Assembly: GCF_001420695.1 (NCBI RefSeq)
Contig: NZ_LJJB01000015.1
Span: forward strand, 225,001 to 272,500
Reading direction: 5' to 3'
Source: Brevibacillus choshinensis
GTDB lineage: Bacteria > Bacillota > Bacilli > Brevibacillales > Brevibacillaceae
Length of the DNA stretch: 47,500 nucleotides
Part shown: positions 1 through 7,730 of the stretch, piece by piece
Layout: each line of letters opens with the position of its first letter
Numbering within the stretch: position 1 is the first letter of the stretch
The notes under the pieces: model-generated
The model's database searches: none
Told to the model about the DNA's origin: nothing
What the model saw: only the letters and a program-made list of their open reading frames with translations
Program-made: the position numbers and the translations under genes

Positions 1-730
1 TTCTTTTGCTCGCCAGAAAAACAGCGTAGTCAGCTACTTCCTGCACACTCAATAAACGTTTTTGTGGAACCAACGGGTAGATGACCTCTTCCATTACCTT
101 TTCCAATGGTACATTTCGCGTCGTAGCCAGATCAGCCAATTGATTTTGAACCAGCGGCGTGTCTACATACCCTGGGCAAATCGCATTGACTGTAATACCA
201 TCAGCTGCCCCTTCCAGAGCCGCTACCTTGGTCAGTCCGATCACACCATGCTTAGCACTATTGTAAGCAGCCTTGCCGGCAAAACCAATCAAGCCGTTGA
301 TCGAAGCCATATTGAGGATACGACCGTAGCCCTGCTGCTTCATGATCGGGAAAGCATGCTTGATCGCTACGAAGGGTGCCGTCAGCATGATGCTGATCAT
401 GCGTTCGAATCTTGCAGTAGGAAAGTCTTCGATCGGCGAAACGAATTGCAACCCGGCATTGTTTACGAGAATGTCCAGTCTGCCAAAGAGCTCCACTGTT
501 TTTTGGATGCTCTCCTGCACCTGGTCTTCGTTGGTTACGTCACATGCTAGACTGAGAACCTCATGGCCTTCGCCCTGCAATCGGGAAGCAGCTGCAGCAG
601 CTGCTTCCCGATTGAGGTCCAGAATCATCACTTTGGCACCTTCCTCAGCGAAGGTCCGGGCTATTTCTAGCCCGATCCCGCTCGCTGCACCTGTAACTAA
701 AGCCACTTGTTGTTGTAATAGTTTCTCCAT
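1..730 (-). CDS. 3-hydroxybutyrate dehydrogenase, SDR family (partial, C-terminus outside window)
   Basis: This is a classical short-chain dehydrogenase that most likely interconverts 3-hydroxybutyrate and acetoacetate with NAD in the cytoplasm. The 243 residues present carry the nucleotide-binding TGAASGIG (13-20), NNAG (90-93) and a catalytic triad S143, Y156, K160 with the standard Tyr-x3-Lys spacing. The stretch around NMASINGLIGF is typical of the hydroxybutyrate dehydrogenase branch. The family is about 258-260 residues, so roughly 15 are missing past position 1. ATG at 730 is the natural start. The gene follows the GntP permease by 45 bases on the same strand, and this pairing, seen also in the Bacillus subtilis yxjC-yxjF region, supports ketone-body or PHB-monomer use. 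The exact substrate is inferred. Confidence 0.88.
   Translation of the reverse strand, partial: MEKLLQQQVALVTGAASGIGLEIARTFAEEGAKVMILDLNREAAAAAASRLQGEGHEVLSLACDVTNEDQVQESIQKTVELFGRLDILVNNAGLQFVSPIEDFPTARFERMISIMLTAPFVAIKHAFPIMKQQGYGRILNMASINGLIGFAGKAAYNSAKHGVIGLTKVAALEGAADGITVNAICPGYVDTPLVQNQLADLATTRNVPLEKVMEEVIYPLVPQKRLLSVQEVADYAVFLASKR
578..614. repeat. Perfect 16-bp inverted repeat inside a coding sequence
   Basis: The arms 578-593 and 599-614 are exact reverse complements with a 5-base spacer. They lie inside the dehydrogenase gene and encode the alanine-rich helix around residues 39-52. The protein length there matches the family, so the repeat was not created by an obvious insertion. 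Confidence 0.8.
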
Positions 731-775
731 CTCTCTATCTCCTCTCCTGTCTCTCGTGACTGAACTGCAAGCTGT

Positions 776-2161
776 TTATACGAAGATGGAAACGGCAAAC
801 GCCAGGATAAATACAGTAGCCGTCTTTAAAACGGTGATGGCGAAAATATCTTTATAGGACTGACGATGCGTCAAGCCAGTAATCGCCAAGAGCGTGATAA
901 CTGCACCGTTGTGCGGCAAGGTGTCCATACCGCCAGAAGCCATCGATGCGATGCGGTGCAACAGCTCAGGGCTGATTTCCGCTGCATTCGCCATCTCCAG
1001 ATACTGCTTACCCGCTACCTCCAGAGCGATAGACATACCGCCCGAAGCAGAACCAGTCACACCAGCCAAGACATTTACAGCAACAGCCTCCGATACCAGC
1101 GGATGACTGCTCGCCCCCGTGATCCAGCCTTGGATCAATTTGAAACCAGGCAATGTTTTGACAACGTTTCCAAATCCCACTTCAGAAGCGGTGTTGAAGA
1201 TCGCCAGCAAAGAACCCATAGCAGCAGCAGTCAAGCCACTCGCCAATTTGTTTTTCACTTGGTTCACATTAATCAGCAAGGCAGCGATGATTCCCAAGCT
1301 CAAGGAAATGATCAAAGCCCAAGAAGAAACAACGTTTTTCACTTTTTCGATTTTGAAAGACTCTTTCAGCATGCCAGCATCGTACCAGGTTTCTACGGTC
1401 CAGATACCGCGGCTGAACATATAGTTACCGATCAGCACCAGTGCCAAAGGCAAGACGGCGATCCAAATGTTCATATAAGTTTGTTGTTGCTGCAATTCCG
1501 GCTCATTGATATGCCCTTCGCCGTAGCCTTCACCAGCAGCTGCAGCCTGCTTGCGTCTGCGCTCCAGCCAGTACATACCTCCTACAAAGACCATGATCGC
1601 TCCAATGATTCCCACGAGAGGTGCTGCGTATGCATCCGTACCAAAATAAGTGGTTGGGATAATGTTTTGAATCTGCGGTGTACCAGGCAATGCATCCATC
1701 GTGTAAGTAAACGCACCCAGCGCGATCGTACCCGGAATCAAACGCTTCGGGATATTTGCTTCACGGAAAATAGCTGCAGCAAATGGATATACGGCAAATG
1801 CCACGACGAACAGCGACACACCACCATACGTCAGAATCGAACAAGCAAGAACGACAGCAAGTATGGCACGATTTGAGCCCAACGCCTTCACAATCGTGTG
1901 CGCGATCGAGGACGCTGCTCCACTCAGTTCCATCATCTTTCCGAAAATCGCGCCAAGCAGGAATATAGGGAAAAATGATTTCACATAGTTGGCTGCGTTG
2001 GTCATAAAGGTCTCGGTGTAGCTAGGCAACAGGGCGATCCCGGACAAGACGACCGCCAGCAAAGTAAAGATAGGAGCAAAAACGATTACAGGATAGCCAC
2101 GATACGCAAAAAACATTAAGAGTCCGAGCGCAATCACAATGGACAATACTTCAATGATCAT
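776..2161 (-). CDS. GntP-family permease, probable 3-hydroxybutyrate/organic acid uptake
   Basis: A 461-residue polytopic membrane protein of the gluconate permease (GntP) family. Hydrophobic segments run through its whole length, interrupted by a polar loop rich in Glu and Gln near residues 205-228. Family members take up gluconate or other hydroxy acids with protons. Placement directly upstream of the hydroxybutyrate dehydrogenase, with only 45 bases between, suggests D-3-hydroxybutyrate as the substrate, as proposed for YxjC-type members. The start at 2161 is supported by an AAGGAG ribosome binding site. A sigma-54 promoter lies about 185 bases upstream, so the two genes are probably one induced operon. 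The substrate assignment is inference; the family assignment is firm. Confidence 0.88.
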   Translation of the reverse strand: MIIEVLSIVIALGLLMFFAYRGYPVIVFAPIFTLLAVVLSGIALLPSYTETFMTNAANYVKSFFPIFLLGAIFGKMMELSGAASSIAHTIVKALGSNRAILAVVLACSILTYGGVSLFVVAFAVYPFAAAIFREANIPKRLIPGTIALGAFTYTMDALPGTPQIQNIIPTTYFGTDAYAAPLVGIIGAIMVFVGGMYWLERRRKQAAAAGEGYGEGHINEPELQQQQTYMNIWIAVLPLALVLIGNYMFSRGIWTVETWYDAGMLKESFKIEKVKNVVSSWALIISLSLGIIAALLINVNQVKNKLASGLTAAAMGSLLAIFNTASEVGFGNVVKTLPGFKLIQGWITGASSHPLVSEAVAVNVLAGVTGSASGGMSIALEVAGKQYLEMANAAEISPELLHRIASMASGGMDTLPHNGAVITLLAITGLTHRQSYKDIFAITVLKTATVFILAFAVSIFV

Positions 2162-2347
2162 ACGATTCTCCTTTCAAGTACGCCTGTCACCAATAGCCAG
2201 GCATCTTTGGTTTATTTGAGGGACCTGCGACAACAATCATACCCTTTGCCATCTTGACCAAAATCATCCAGTTGGGCAGATCCACATCCTCCTGCTTTTT
2301 TTATCTCCTCCCTAACGACCTCAAGAAACCGCTTACACTTTTCCTAT

Positions 2348-2363
2348 TGCATAGAGCGTGCCA
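2348..2363 (-). promoter_or_regulatory. Sigma-54 (-24/-12) promoter of the permease/dehydrogenase operon
   Basis: On the minus strand the sequence is TGGCACGCTCTATGCA. It has the invariant GG and GC exactly ten bases apart and TGGCACG identical to the consensus -24 element; only one base of the TTGC box differs. It points at the permease, leaving a leader of about 175 bases. Confidence 0.88.
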
Positions 2364-2448
2364 AAGTCTCCAAAAGCGTGAAGGATCTTGTCGTATCATG
2401 ACTTTTCACGTTTTCCGCCAAGAATCGTACGGTCCATCGCTTCCGATT

Positions 2449-2542
2449 TTTCCGGAACTTCGGAAAATTGATTCCGCGTTTTCGGAATACCTTGTAAGCG
2501 CTTCACAAAAAGCCCGATGAATGAATTCCGGAATTTCGGAAT
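2449..2542. promoter_or_regulatory. Three palindromic upstream activator sites for the sigma-54 activator
   Basis: Three 18-bp palindromes of the form (A/T)TTCCG-N6-CGGAA(T/A) lie at 2449-2466, 2471-2488 and 2525-2542. The last two have perfect six-base arms. Centres are 22 and 54 bases apart, close to two and five helical turns. They sit about 85-195 bases upstream of the -24/-12 promoter, the usual distance for enhancer-binding proteins. The activator gene lies immediately on the other side, so its Fis-type domain is the likely ligand. Confidence 0.78.
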
Positions 2543-2555
2543 CCGTTGCAAACCT

Positions 2556-2598
2556 AAAAAACCCGAGAACGCAGCGCACCTGCCAGCTCCCGGGTTTT
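2556..2598 (-). terminator. Terminator after the sigma-54 activator
   Basis: AAAACCCG at 2558-2565 pairs with CGGGTTTT at 2591-2598. Read on the minus strand the stem ends in a run of six T, ten bases past the stop of the activator gene. Confidence 0.7.
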
Positions 2599-2607
2599 CT
2601 AGGCTTC

Positions 2608-3975
2608 TTATCCCTTTTCCAAACGGTACTTTTCCCACTTCTCGTAAAAGCTGGACTTGCTGATGTGCAATAGCTTGGCGGCCTCTAGCTTGTTCCCTCC
2701 CGCTTCCCTCATTGCGTGAAGCAGTGCTTCCTTTTCCGCAAACTCCAGCGTTTCCTTTAGCGGACGTACCAACACCGAGTCGATCGGTTCCTCAAATGAT
2801 GCGGGGAGCCAGATATGCTCCTTTTTCAACACATCATCTTCCATCAAATGCAACGCTCGCTCCAGCACGTTTCGCAGCTCTCGCACATTCCCAGGCCACG
2901 AGTAGCTTTTCATCACCGCCCAAACATCGTCATCAATCGCTTTGACGGTCACTCCTGTAGCCTCTGTCAATTGCTTTAGCAAATTGGAAACGAGCTCTGG
3001 CAAATCCTCCAGCCTCTCCCGCATTGGAGGGATCGATAGCGATACGACGTTCAGTCGATAGTAAAGATCGGCGCGGAATTTGCCTTCCTTGATGCTCGTC
3101 AACATATCCTGATTTGTCGAGGCAATGACACGCACATCGATCGGCGTCGTCCGTACCGCCCCGACTCGCTCCACTTCTTTCTCCTGCAAGACGCGCAACA
3201 GCTTTGCCTGCAGAGGCAACGGCATGTCTCCGATCTCATCGAGCAGGATTGTTCCGTGGTTAGCCAGTTCAAATTTTCCCTTTTTGCCGCGTCGTACTGC
3301 TCCTGTAAACGCACCCTCTTCGTACCCGAACAGCTCTGACTCGAGCAGGGAATCCGGGATCGCCGCACAATTTACCCGAATGAAAGGTCCCATTTTCCGC
3401 TTGCTTTCAGCATGAATCGCGTGGGCGAACAGTTCCTTGCCGGTTCCACTCTCTCCTGTAATGAGAACTGTTGAATCACTTTTCGCCACTTTTTGCGAGA
3501 ATTGCTTGAGCTCCAGCATCTTTTGACTGTAACCGACAATCTGATCGATGTGATAAGTCGCACCCATTCTGCGGCGCAATTCCTTTTTGTAGTACGTCAA
3601 CTCATCCTTGAGCTGATCGACCATTGCAGCCAGGGCAGCCAATTCCTGCACGTCCTGAAATAACACCGTACCTAGGACAGCGAGCACTTTTCCTTCATAC
3701 ACAATCGGTATGCGGTGGGCGATCATGCTCTGGCCTTTGATCTGCTGGATGTCTGCAATTTCTGCAACTCCCGCCTGACCGACAATGTGCATCCTTGTAT
3801 TTTCAATGACCTCTGTTACCGGTTTGCCGATGACATCCTGTACATTCAAAAACTCACGATAGCTCCTGTTCAAGAGGAGGATCTTCCCGTCCTTATCCGT
3901 CACGATCATGGGTTCATGTGCATTTTCAAAGACAGCTTCCAAGAGCTTGCTCATCTGTTGAAGATTCCAATCCAT
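2608..3975 (-). CDS. Sigma-54-dependent transcriptional activator, PAS-AAA+-Fis
   Basis: A 455-residue bacterial enhancer-binding protein. An N-terminal PAS-like sensory domain covers about residues 8-110, followed by a coiled linker (115-135). The AAA+ domain has Walker A GESGTGKE (174-181), the sigma-54 contact loop GAFTGA (221-226) and Walker B around LLDEIGD (244-250). A Fis-type helix-turn-helix is at the C-terminus (about 425-450). It uses ATP hydrolysis to open sigma-54 promoters. The gene is next to a consensus -24/-12 promoter and three palindromes, which makes it the specific activator of the permease/dehydrogenase operon. The PAS domain may sense the hydroxy acid or a derivative; the ligand is not visible. 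The start has a strong AAGGAGGAG site. Confidence 0.93.
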   Translation of the reverse strand: MDWNLQQMSKLLEAVFENAHEPMIVTDKDGKILLLNRSYREFLNVQDVIGKPVTEVIENTRMHIVGQAGVAEIADIQQIKGQSMIAHRIPIVYEGKVLAVLGTVLFQDVQELAALAAMVDQLKDELTYYKKELRRRMGATYHIDQIVGYSQKMLELKQFSQKVAKSDSTVLITGESGTGKELFAHAIHAESKRKMGPFIRVNCAAIPDSLLESELFGYEEGAFTGAVRRGKKGKFELANHGTILLDEIGDMPLPLQAKLLRVLQEKEVERVGAVRTTPIDVRVIASTNQDMLTSIKEGKFRADLYYRLNVVSLSIPPMRERLEDLPELVSNLLKQLTEATGVTVKAIDDDVWAVMKSYSWPGNVRELRNVLERALHLMEDDVLKKEHIWLPASFEEPIDSVLVRPLKETLEFAEKEALLHAMREAGGNKLEAAKLLHISKSSFYEKWEKYRLEKG

Positions 3976-4063
3976 AACGGCTCCTCCTTTCCCGGCAGTC
4001 TTCTATCTTGAATTATAGCAGGAGTTCCAGAGGGACGGACGTAAAACTGGAAAGAACGATCGG

Positions 4064-4444
4064 TCAGGTCGTCTGGACCAGCTTCGCTAAACGCTTCGGT
4101 GCTGATCGCAAGTATCCTTCGAGCAGATAACTCTCGATTTCCTTCCAGTCCGCCACGTTCTTACCTAAAATCGAGACCCAGCCGTGCTGACCGATGTAAG
4201 GGGTTTTGTAAAAATGCTGTCGCTGCAAAAGGTGCTCCTGCGTGATGGGAAGCGTCTTGATGGACAGCGAAGGACCTTCCTCACCGCCCTCACCCAGCAT
4301 GACAAAAGGCTTGTCGCTCACTCGAAAAGAAGTGTGTCCGAAAGCATCCACTTGTTCCGAGACCTCCGGCAATCGCATCGCCAATTTGCGGACCTGATCG
4401 ACTAAAGCCAGACCCTCTTTTGAAGAAATTGGATGGTGTCCCAT
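4064..4444 (-). CDS. MmcQ/YjbR-family protein
   Basis: A 126-residue protein of the MmcQ/YjbR (CyaY-like fold) family. The central segment has the usual conserved tryptophan and glycine-rich turn (HGWVSILG, near residues 88-95) and the family's closing helix near LRSAPKRLAKLV. Members are small cytoplasmic proteins often annotated as DNA-binding, though the biochemical role is not established. The start has a GGAGG site. It lies 36 bases downstream of the MFS gene and may share its transcript. Confidence 0.8.
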   Translation of the reverse strand: MGHHPISSKEGLALVDQVRKLAMRLPEVSEQVDAFGHTSFRVSDKPFVMLGEGGEEGPSLSIKTLPITQEHLLQRQHFYKTPYIGQHGWVSILGKNVADWKEIESYLLEGYLRSAPKRLAKLVQTT

Positions 4445-4480
4445 CTCACGAATCCCTCCTGTTTCACGAACGAATTCTTA

Positions 4481-5704
4481 CTACCCTACCTGTTCCCCTT
4501 TTTCAGCTATCTTTCCTTCTTGCATCCGATAGAGCGGCATAATAAACATCGTACCCACTACAAAGAGCAAGGAAGACAGCAAGTAGATGGACACCAGCGA
4601 AAATTGTTCCTTTAACACGCCTGCCACACTCATCGTCACCACCATGGAACCCGTGTACATCGGAATCAAAATCCCGTTTACCCTGCCGATGAATGAGCTC
4701 TCCGTATGCTTCAGGAGCATCGTGTTAATCCCAATCTGAATACAAGGCAACAGCAAGCCGCTTAGCAGCTGAGCAACCAATGTCAGCCACAGCTGCGTGG
4801 AGAAACCACAAAACGCTAACGCAATCGCATTGCCCAACAAACCGATGACAAGCAGCTTTTGAGGAGCCACTGTTTTCGCGAGAGTCATCGTCAAGGCTCC
4901 CCCAGCGATCATTCCTACACCTTGGAGCATGAGCAGCCATTGTAAGCTCTCTTTAGGCAGGCCCAATCGTTCCGTCACTAGGAATATTCCAAGAGGCTGC
5001 ACCATTCCAATCGACAGACCAGCCGCCATAAAACACAGGCCCAGCAACGTGAGTACACGATTTTCCTTTACATAACGAATCCCGCTGGCCATCTCCGTCC
5101 AGAGCGCAGACGGCTGTGCAGATGACTCTTCCACTGGATCAGGTGGCAGAAAGAATAACACCAAAGCAGAGAGCAAAAAAGCCACGGCTGTGATGACCAT
5201 CGCCATCTCCATGCCAAAGGTCTGAAATACAAACGTACCTAGGATCGGGCCCAGAACCATGAAGATGGCAAACAAGGTCTGGTACAGAGACATTCCCGCT
5301 TGCAATTGTTCTGCTGGGACGTGCAGCTTGAATAGCTTCATCCCTGAAGGATGGGAGAACTGTGACAAAATAGACGATACCAACGTCACGAAAAAGACAG
5401 CTTTCCATGTACCATAAACAAATGTCAGCAGCACCGCTATCACCGATACTGCGCTGATGAGATCGCACCAGACCATCGTTCGTTTGGGTCTCCATCTATC
5501 TACAAAGGTTCCTGCCAAAAACGAAAACAAAAAGATCGGTGCATACTCGGCTACGGATATCATGGAAATGGCCAGAGGATCTCCTCCTGTACGGTCCATC
5601 ACATAGAGTAAAATGGCGAAATTGCGCACCCATATCCCAACTTGTAAGAGCAGACCCGAAAGCAGGATGGCCCGCACGTAGCGATTTCGAAATAATTCAG
5701 ACAC
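4481..5704 (-). CDS. MFS transporter, macrolide-efflux-like
   Basis: A 407-residue major facilitator with about twelve hydrophobic segments. The loop between segments 2 and 3 carries the motif GTFVDRWRPKRT, a form of the DxxxRRxK signature of drug:proton antiporters. The architecture resembles Bacillus YfiS/YkuC and more distantly Mef macrolide exporters; the substrate is unknown. The start is GTG at 5704, set by AAGGAGG seven bases upstream. That ribosome binding site can pair with an upstream CCTCCT, and a short leader ORF ends on it, which suggests translational induction (see the separate entries). Confidence 0.82.
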   Translation of the reverse strand: MSELFRNRYVRAILLSGLLLQVGIWVRNFAILLYVMDRTGGDPLAISMISVAEYAPIFLFSFLAGTFVDRWRPKRTMVWCDLISAVSVIAVLLTFVYGTWKAVFFVTLVSSILSQFSHPSGMKLFKLHVPAEQLQAGMSLYQTLFAIFMVLGPILGTFVFQTFGMEMAMVITAVAFLLSALVLFFLPPDPVEESSAQPSALWTEMASGIRYVKENRVLTLLGLCFMAAGLSIGMVQPLGIFLVTERLGLPKESLQWLLMLQGVGMIAGGALTMTLAKTVAPQKLLVIGLLGNAIALAFCGFSTQLWLTLVAQLLSGLLLPCIQIGINTMLLKHTESSFIGRVNGILIPMYTGSMVVTMSVAGVLKEQFSLVSIYLLSSLLFVVGTMFIMPLYRMQEGKIAEKGEQVG

Positions 5705-5711
5705 AAAAAAA

Positions 5712-5741
5712 CCTCCTTATCCATTTTCTCTGGACAGGAGG
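5712..5741 (-). promoter_or_regulatory. Hairpin that can hide the exporter's ribosome binding site
   Basis: On the minus strand CCTCCT (5741-5736) is complementary to AGGAGG (5717-5712), the exporter's Shine-Dalgarno sequence. A second short pairing, TCC (5734-5732) with GGA (5722-5720), extends the stem. Such anti-Shine-Dalgarno hairpins are the core of translational attenuators upstream of antibiotic resistance genes. The structure is seen in the sequence; the regulation is inferred. Confidence 0.55.
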
Positions 5742-5767
5742 CATCGCATACCATCACAAAAAGACAT
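5717..5767 (-). CDS. Possible 16-residue leader peptide of the MFS exporter
   Basis: A 16-codon ORF reading MSFCDGMRCLLSRENG ends in TAA, whose last two bases are the first two of the exporter's AAGGAGG. A GGGA element lies five bases before the first ATG, and a second in-frame ATG lies at 5749. A ribosome stalled in this ORF would cover the anti-Shine-Dalgarno strand and free the exporter's start. This geometry matches attenuators of the erm/cat type, but no known stall motif is evident and expression is unproven. Confidence 0.4.
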   Translation of the reverse strand: MSFCDGMRCLLSRENG

Positions 5768-5962
5768 AGATATCCCAGCACGATCATGCGGGAGCTACCA
5801 TCTATTTGCCAATATGCACATACTAATCCTATCCAGAAAAACGCATCGTTTAGAATTCAAATGCTATTTTTGGAAATAGGACTTAGTAGATTGTCTGGAG
5901 TCCTACTGGTCGTCAACTATTTGTGAGTGAGAGCGATCGCTTTTCCCAAGACGGAAGAGCGC

Positions 5963-5984
5963 ATAAGACGATCTTTCGTCTTAT
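5963..5984 (+). repeat. Perfect 9-bp stem-loop in the leader of the lipoprotein gene
   Basis: ATAAGACGA and TCGTCTTAT flank a four-base loop, about 80 bases upstream of the lipoprotein start. There is no T-run after it. It could be an mRNA-stability or regulatory hairpin. The rest of 5768-6064 shows no gene. Confidence 0.45.
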
Positions 5985-6064
5985 CCCCTATATATCTCTA
6001 CTACGGCTTGCCACTGGGAGCGCGGCTCCATTACTATACGAATGAAAACGGAGTGAATGATACG

Positions 6065-7153
6065 ATGAAACGTTATAGCTGCACCCTTATCCCTTTTCTC
6101 GCTTTCGTCCTTTTAACCGGTTGCGGGAACGATGACAAACAACTCACTGTCAAACCACAACCTGCTCCTCAAAGTAATGTTCCCCCTGCCACCTCTAGTC
6201 CGAATGGGACGAACCAAGAGGCAGATGTGCTCCAGCAGCTCCAGGTAATCATCTCCAAAGCAAAGGAAGCACGTGAGGTCACCGCTTTCCTGGACGAACA
6301 TCTGAAGCAGGTAGATTCCAAAACAGCTGACCAGATGTTTGTGGCGCTGGAGTCATTCTACAAAGGAAATGTGCCTGCTGTGGACGATAACTTCCGCAAC
6401 CTGCTGCAGCAGCCAGGTGTGACGGAAAAACTGTATGCGCTCGAATATCCTTATGACTTCAACAAGATCCAAAATGACGATAATCTCAAGCAATGGCTAC
6501 TCGCTCAAACAGCGGGAAAACTGAGGCTCATGGCTACCTCTGACATGTCCTTCTACTGGCAAGTCGATTATGTGGCCTTGCAAGCAGCCTACGCCTCCTC
6601 TTTATCGAACGATCTGAAAGACTACCTCGTGATTCAGTCCATGGAAATGAAGAAAGGATATTCTGGCGATGGCGGTTTGAAGATCTCGCGTGAAGAATTG
6701 GGCAAACGCATGCTGACGGCGGAAAACTACCTCACCGCACATCCATCAGGTCTCAAAAAATCGCAGGTGCAAACCCTCTACACCGATTATCTGAAAGCGT
6801 ATTTGTCCGATTACCGGTACGAGGCTATCGACGAGAGCACGATGAAATTGCTTCCGGCTGTAAAGAAAAGCTATCGAGACTTCGTGAAGACACGTCCTGA
6901 CAGCAAAACGGCTGAAATCGTGAAGGTGTACATCGGTCTGCTCCAGGAAAACCAGGACGTCATCTATGACTTTGGACAAAAGGATGTAAGTATCATCGGT
7001 GACCCTAAACCAAACATTGGACAGTTCTGGGTCGGGCTCAGTGAACGAGTCAGTCAGCAGTTCGGGGCGGCAAAAAAAACGGTAAACAACAAAAGCTCTG
7101 CCGGATCATGGCGGAGCTTTTGCTATGTCCTCTTTCAGCTATTTTGTTTTTGA
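6065..7153 (+). CDS. Uncharacterised lipoprotein; 3' end probably altered by a homopolymer shift
   Basis: The 362-residue product starts at ATG 6065 with a GGAG element upstream. It has a lipoprotein signal: Lys-Arg, a hydrophobic core, and lipobox LTGC with Cys20. The next 40 residues are a Pro/Ser/Asn-rich linker, then a mainly helical domain I do not recognise. It should be anchored to the outer face of the membrane. In-frame codons upstream (from 5927) lack a ribosome binding site and a signal peptide. The reading frame runs through the stem of a perfect terminator (7091-7121) and ends at 7151-7153, overlapping the convergent DinB gene. With one A fewer in the eight-A tract at 7072-7079 it would stop at TAA 7083-7085, just before the terminator. 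The last ~25 residues are therefore doubtful. Confidence 0.75.
   Translation: MKRYSCTLIPFLAFVLLTGCGNDDKQLTVKPQPAPQSNVPPATSSPNGTNQEADVLQQLQVIISKAKEAREVTAFLDEHLKQVDSKTADQMFVALESFYKGNVPAVDDNFRNLLQQPGVTEKLYALEYPYDFNKIQNDDNLKQWLLAQTAGKLRLMATSDMSFYWQVDYVALQAAYASSLSNDLKDYLVIQSMEMKKGYSGDGGLKISREELGKRMLTAENYLTAHPSGLKKSQVQTLYTDYLKAYLSDYRYEAIDESTMKLLPAVKKSYRDFVKTRPDSKTAEIVKVYIGLLQENQDVIYDFGQKDVSIIGDPKPNIGQFWVGLSERVSQQFGAAKKTVNNKSSAGSWRSFCYVLFQLFCF
7091..7121. terminator. Bidirectional terminator between lipoprotein and DinB genes
   Basis: A 12-bp stem (7091-7102 with 7110-7121, one G-T pair) has a seven-base loop and AAAA/TTTT flanks on both sides. It serves the two convergent genes. Confidence 0.8.
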
Positions 7154-7653
7154 CTTTCTTCAAACAAGAAGTAGATGTAGTCGTGGGAAGCTCCTGCATG
7201 ACCTAGCTGACGCAGCATGGCCGAAATGTTGCCGCGATGATAGGTTCCGTGATTGACGACATGCTGGATAATGTCGCTGTAAGGGGCATGAATCGTTCCC
7301 ATGGTCGGATGCGAATAGGGTGCGGTAGCATTCAGATCGATTTGCGAGAAAAAGTCTTTGAATTTTTTTGAGACGTCTATAAATCCTGCATGAATCTCGT
7401 CCAGTCCCTTACCCTCTAGCTCTTGTGACAGCCGTCCTACCGTCTTTCCTACATTTTCGTAGGTGTCCCCTTTCATCGCCAACAACCACACATGGTCAGT
7501 CAACAGAATATGCTTTAACGCCTGCGTAATGGTCGGGAATACGCTCTGGATTTCCTGTTCACAAACCTCGCGCGGAACCTCTTGCAAGCGTTGGAATACC
7601 CTTTCATTTGCCCATACATTGTATTTATACAAACGCAGAGAGTCATGTGTCAT
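7135..7653 (-). CDS. DinB/YfiT-family putative metal-dependent enzyme
   Basis: A 172-residue four-helix-bundle protein of the DinB superfamily. Likely metal ligands are the His in ALKHIL (near residue 48) and the pair in HVVNHGTYHRG (near residues 131-140), as in other members. Family functions include bacillithiol- or mycothiol-dependent transferases and nucleases; which applies here cannot be read. It is transcribed after the WYL-domain regulator (77 bases between), a common pairing that suggests co-regulation. The C-terminal codons overlap the end of the lipoprotein ORF on the other strand. Confidence 0.85.
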   Translation of the reverse strand: MTHDSLRLYKYNVWANERVFQRLQEVPREVCEQEIQSVFPTITQALKHILLTDHVWLLAMKGDTYENVGKTVGRLSQELEGKGLDEIHAGFIDVSKKFKDFFSQIDLNATAPYSHPTMGTIHAPYSDIIQHVVNHGTYHRGNISAMLRQLGHAGASHDYIYFLFEESQKQNS

Positions 7654-7730
7654 TCGAGCTTCCTCCTTTTTACTTCCCCTGAGATAATTCGATCATACCG
7701 TTCCTTCCCTGACATTGACTGTCAGTGAAG

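Noticed and set aside
866-1876. Long plus-strand frame of 336 codons opposite the GntP permease
   Set aside because: Antisense shadow of a well-conserved membrane gene; composition is basic and His/Arg/Ser-rich, with no ribosome binding site or recognisable domain.
5927-6064. Upstream extension of the lipoprotein by 46 codons
   Set aside because: No ribosome binding site, and it would bury the lipoprotein signal peptide that begins at 6065.
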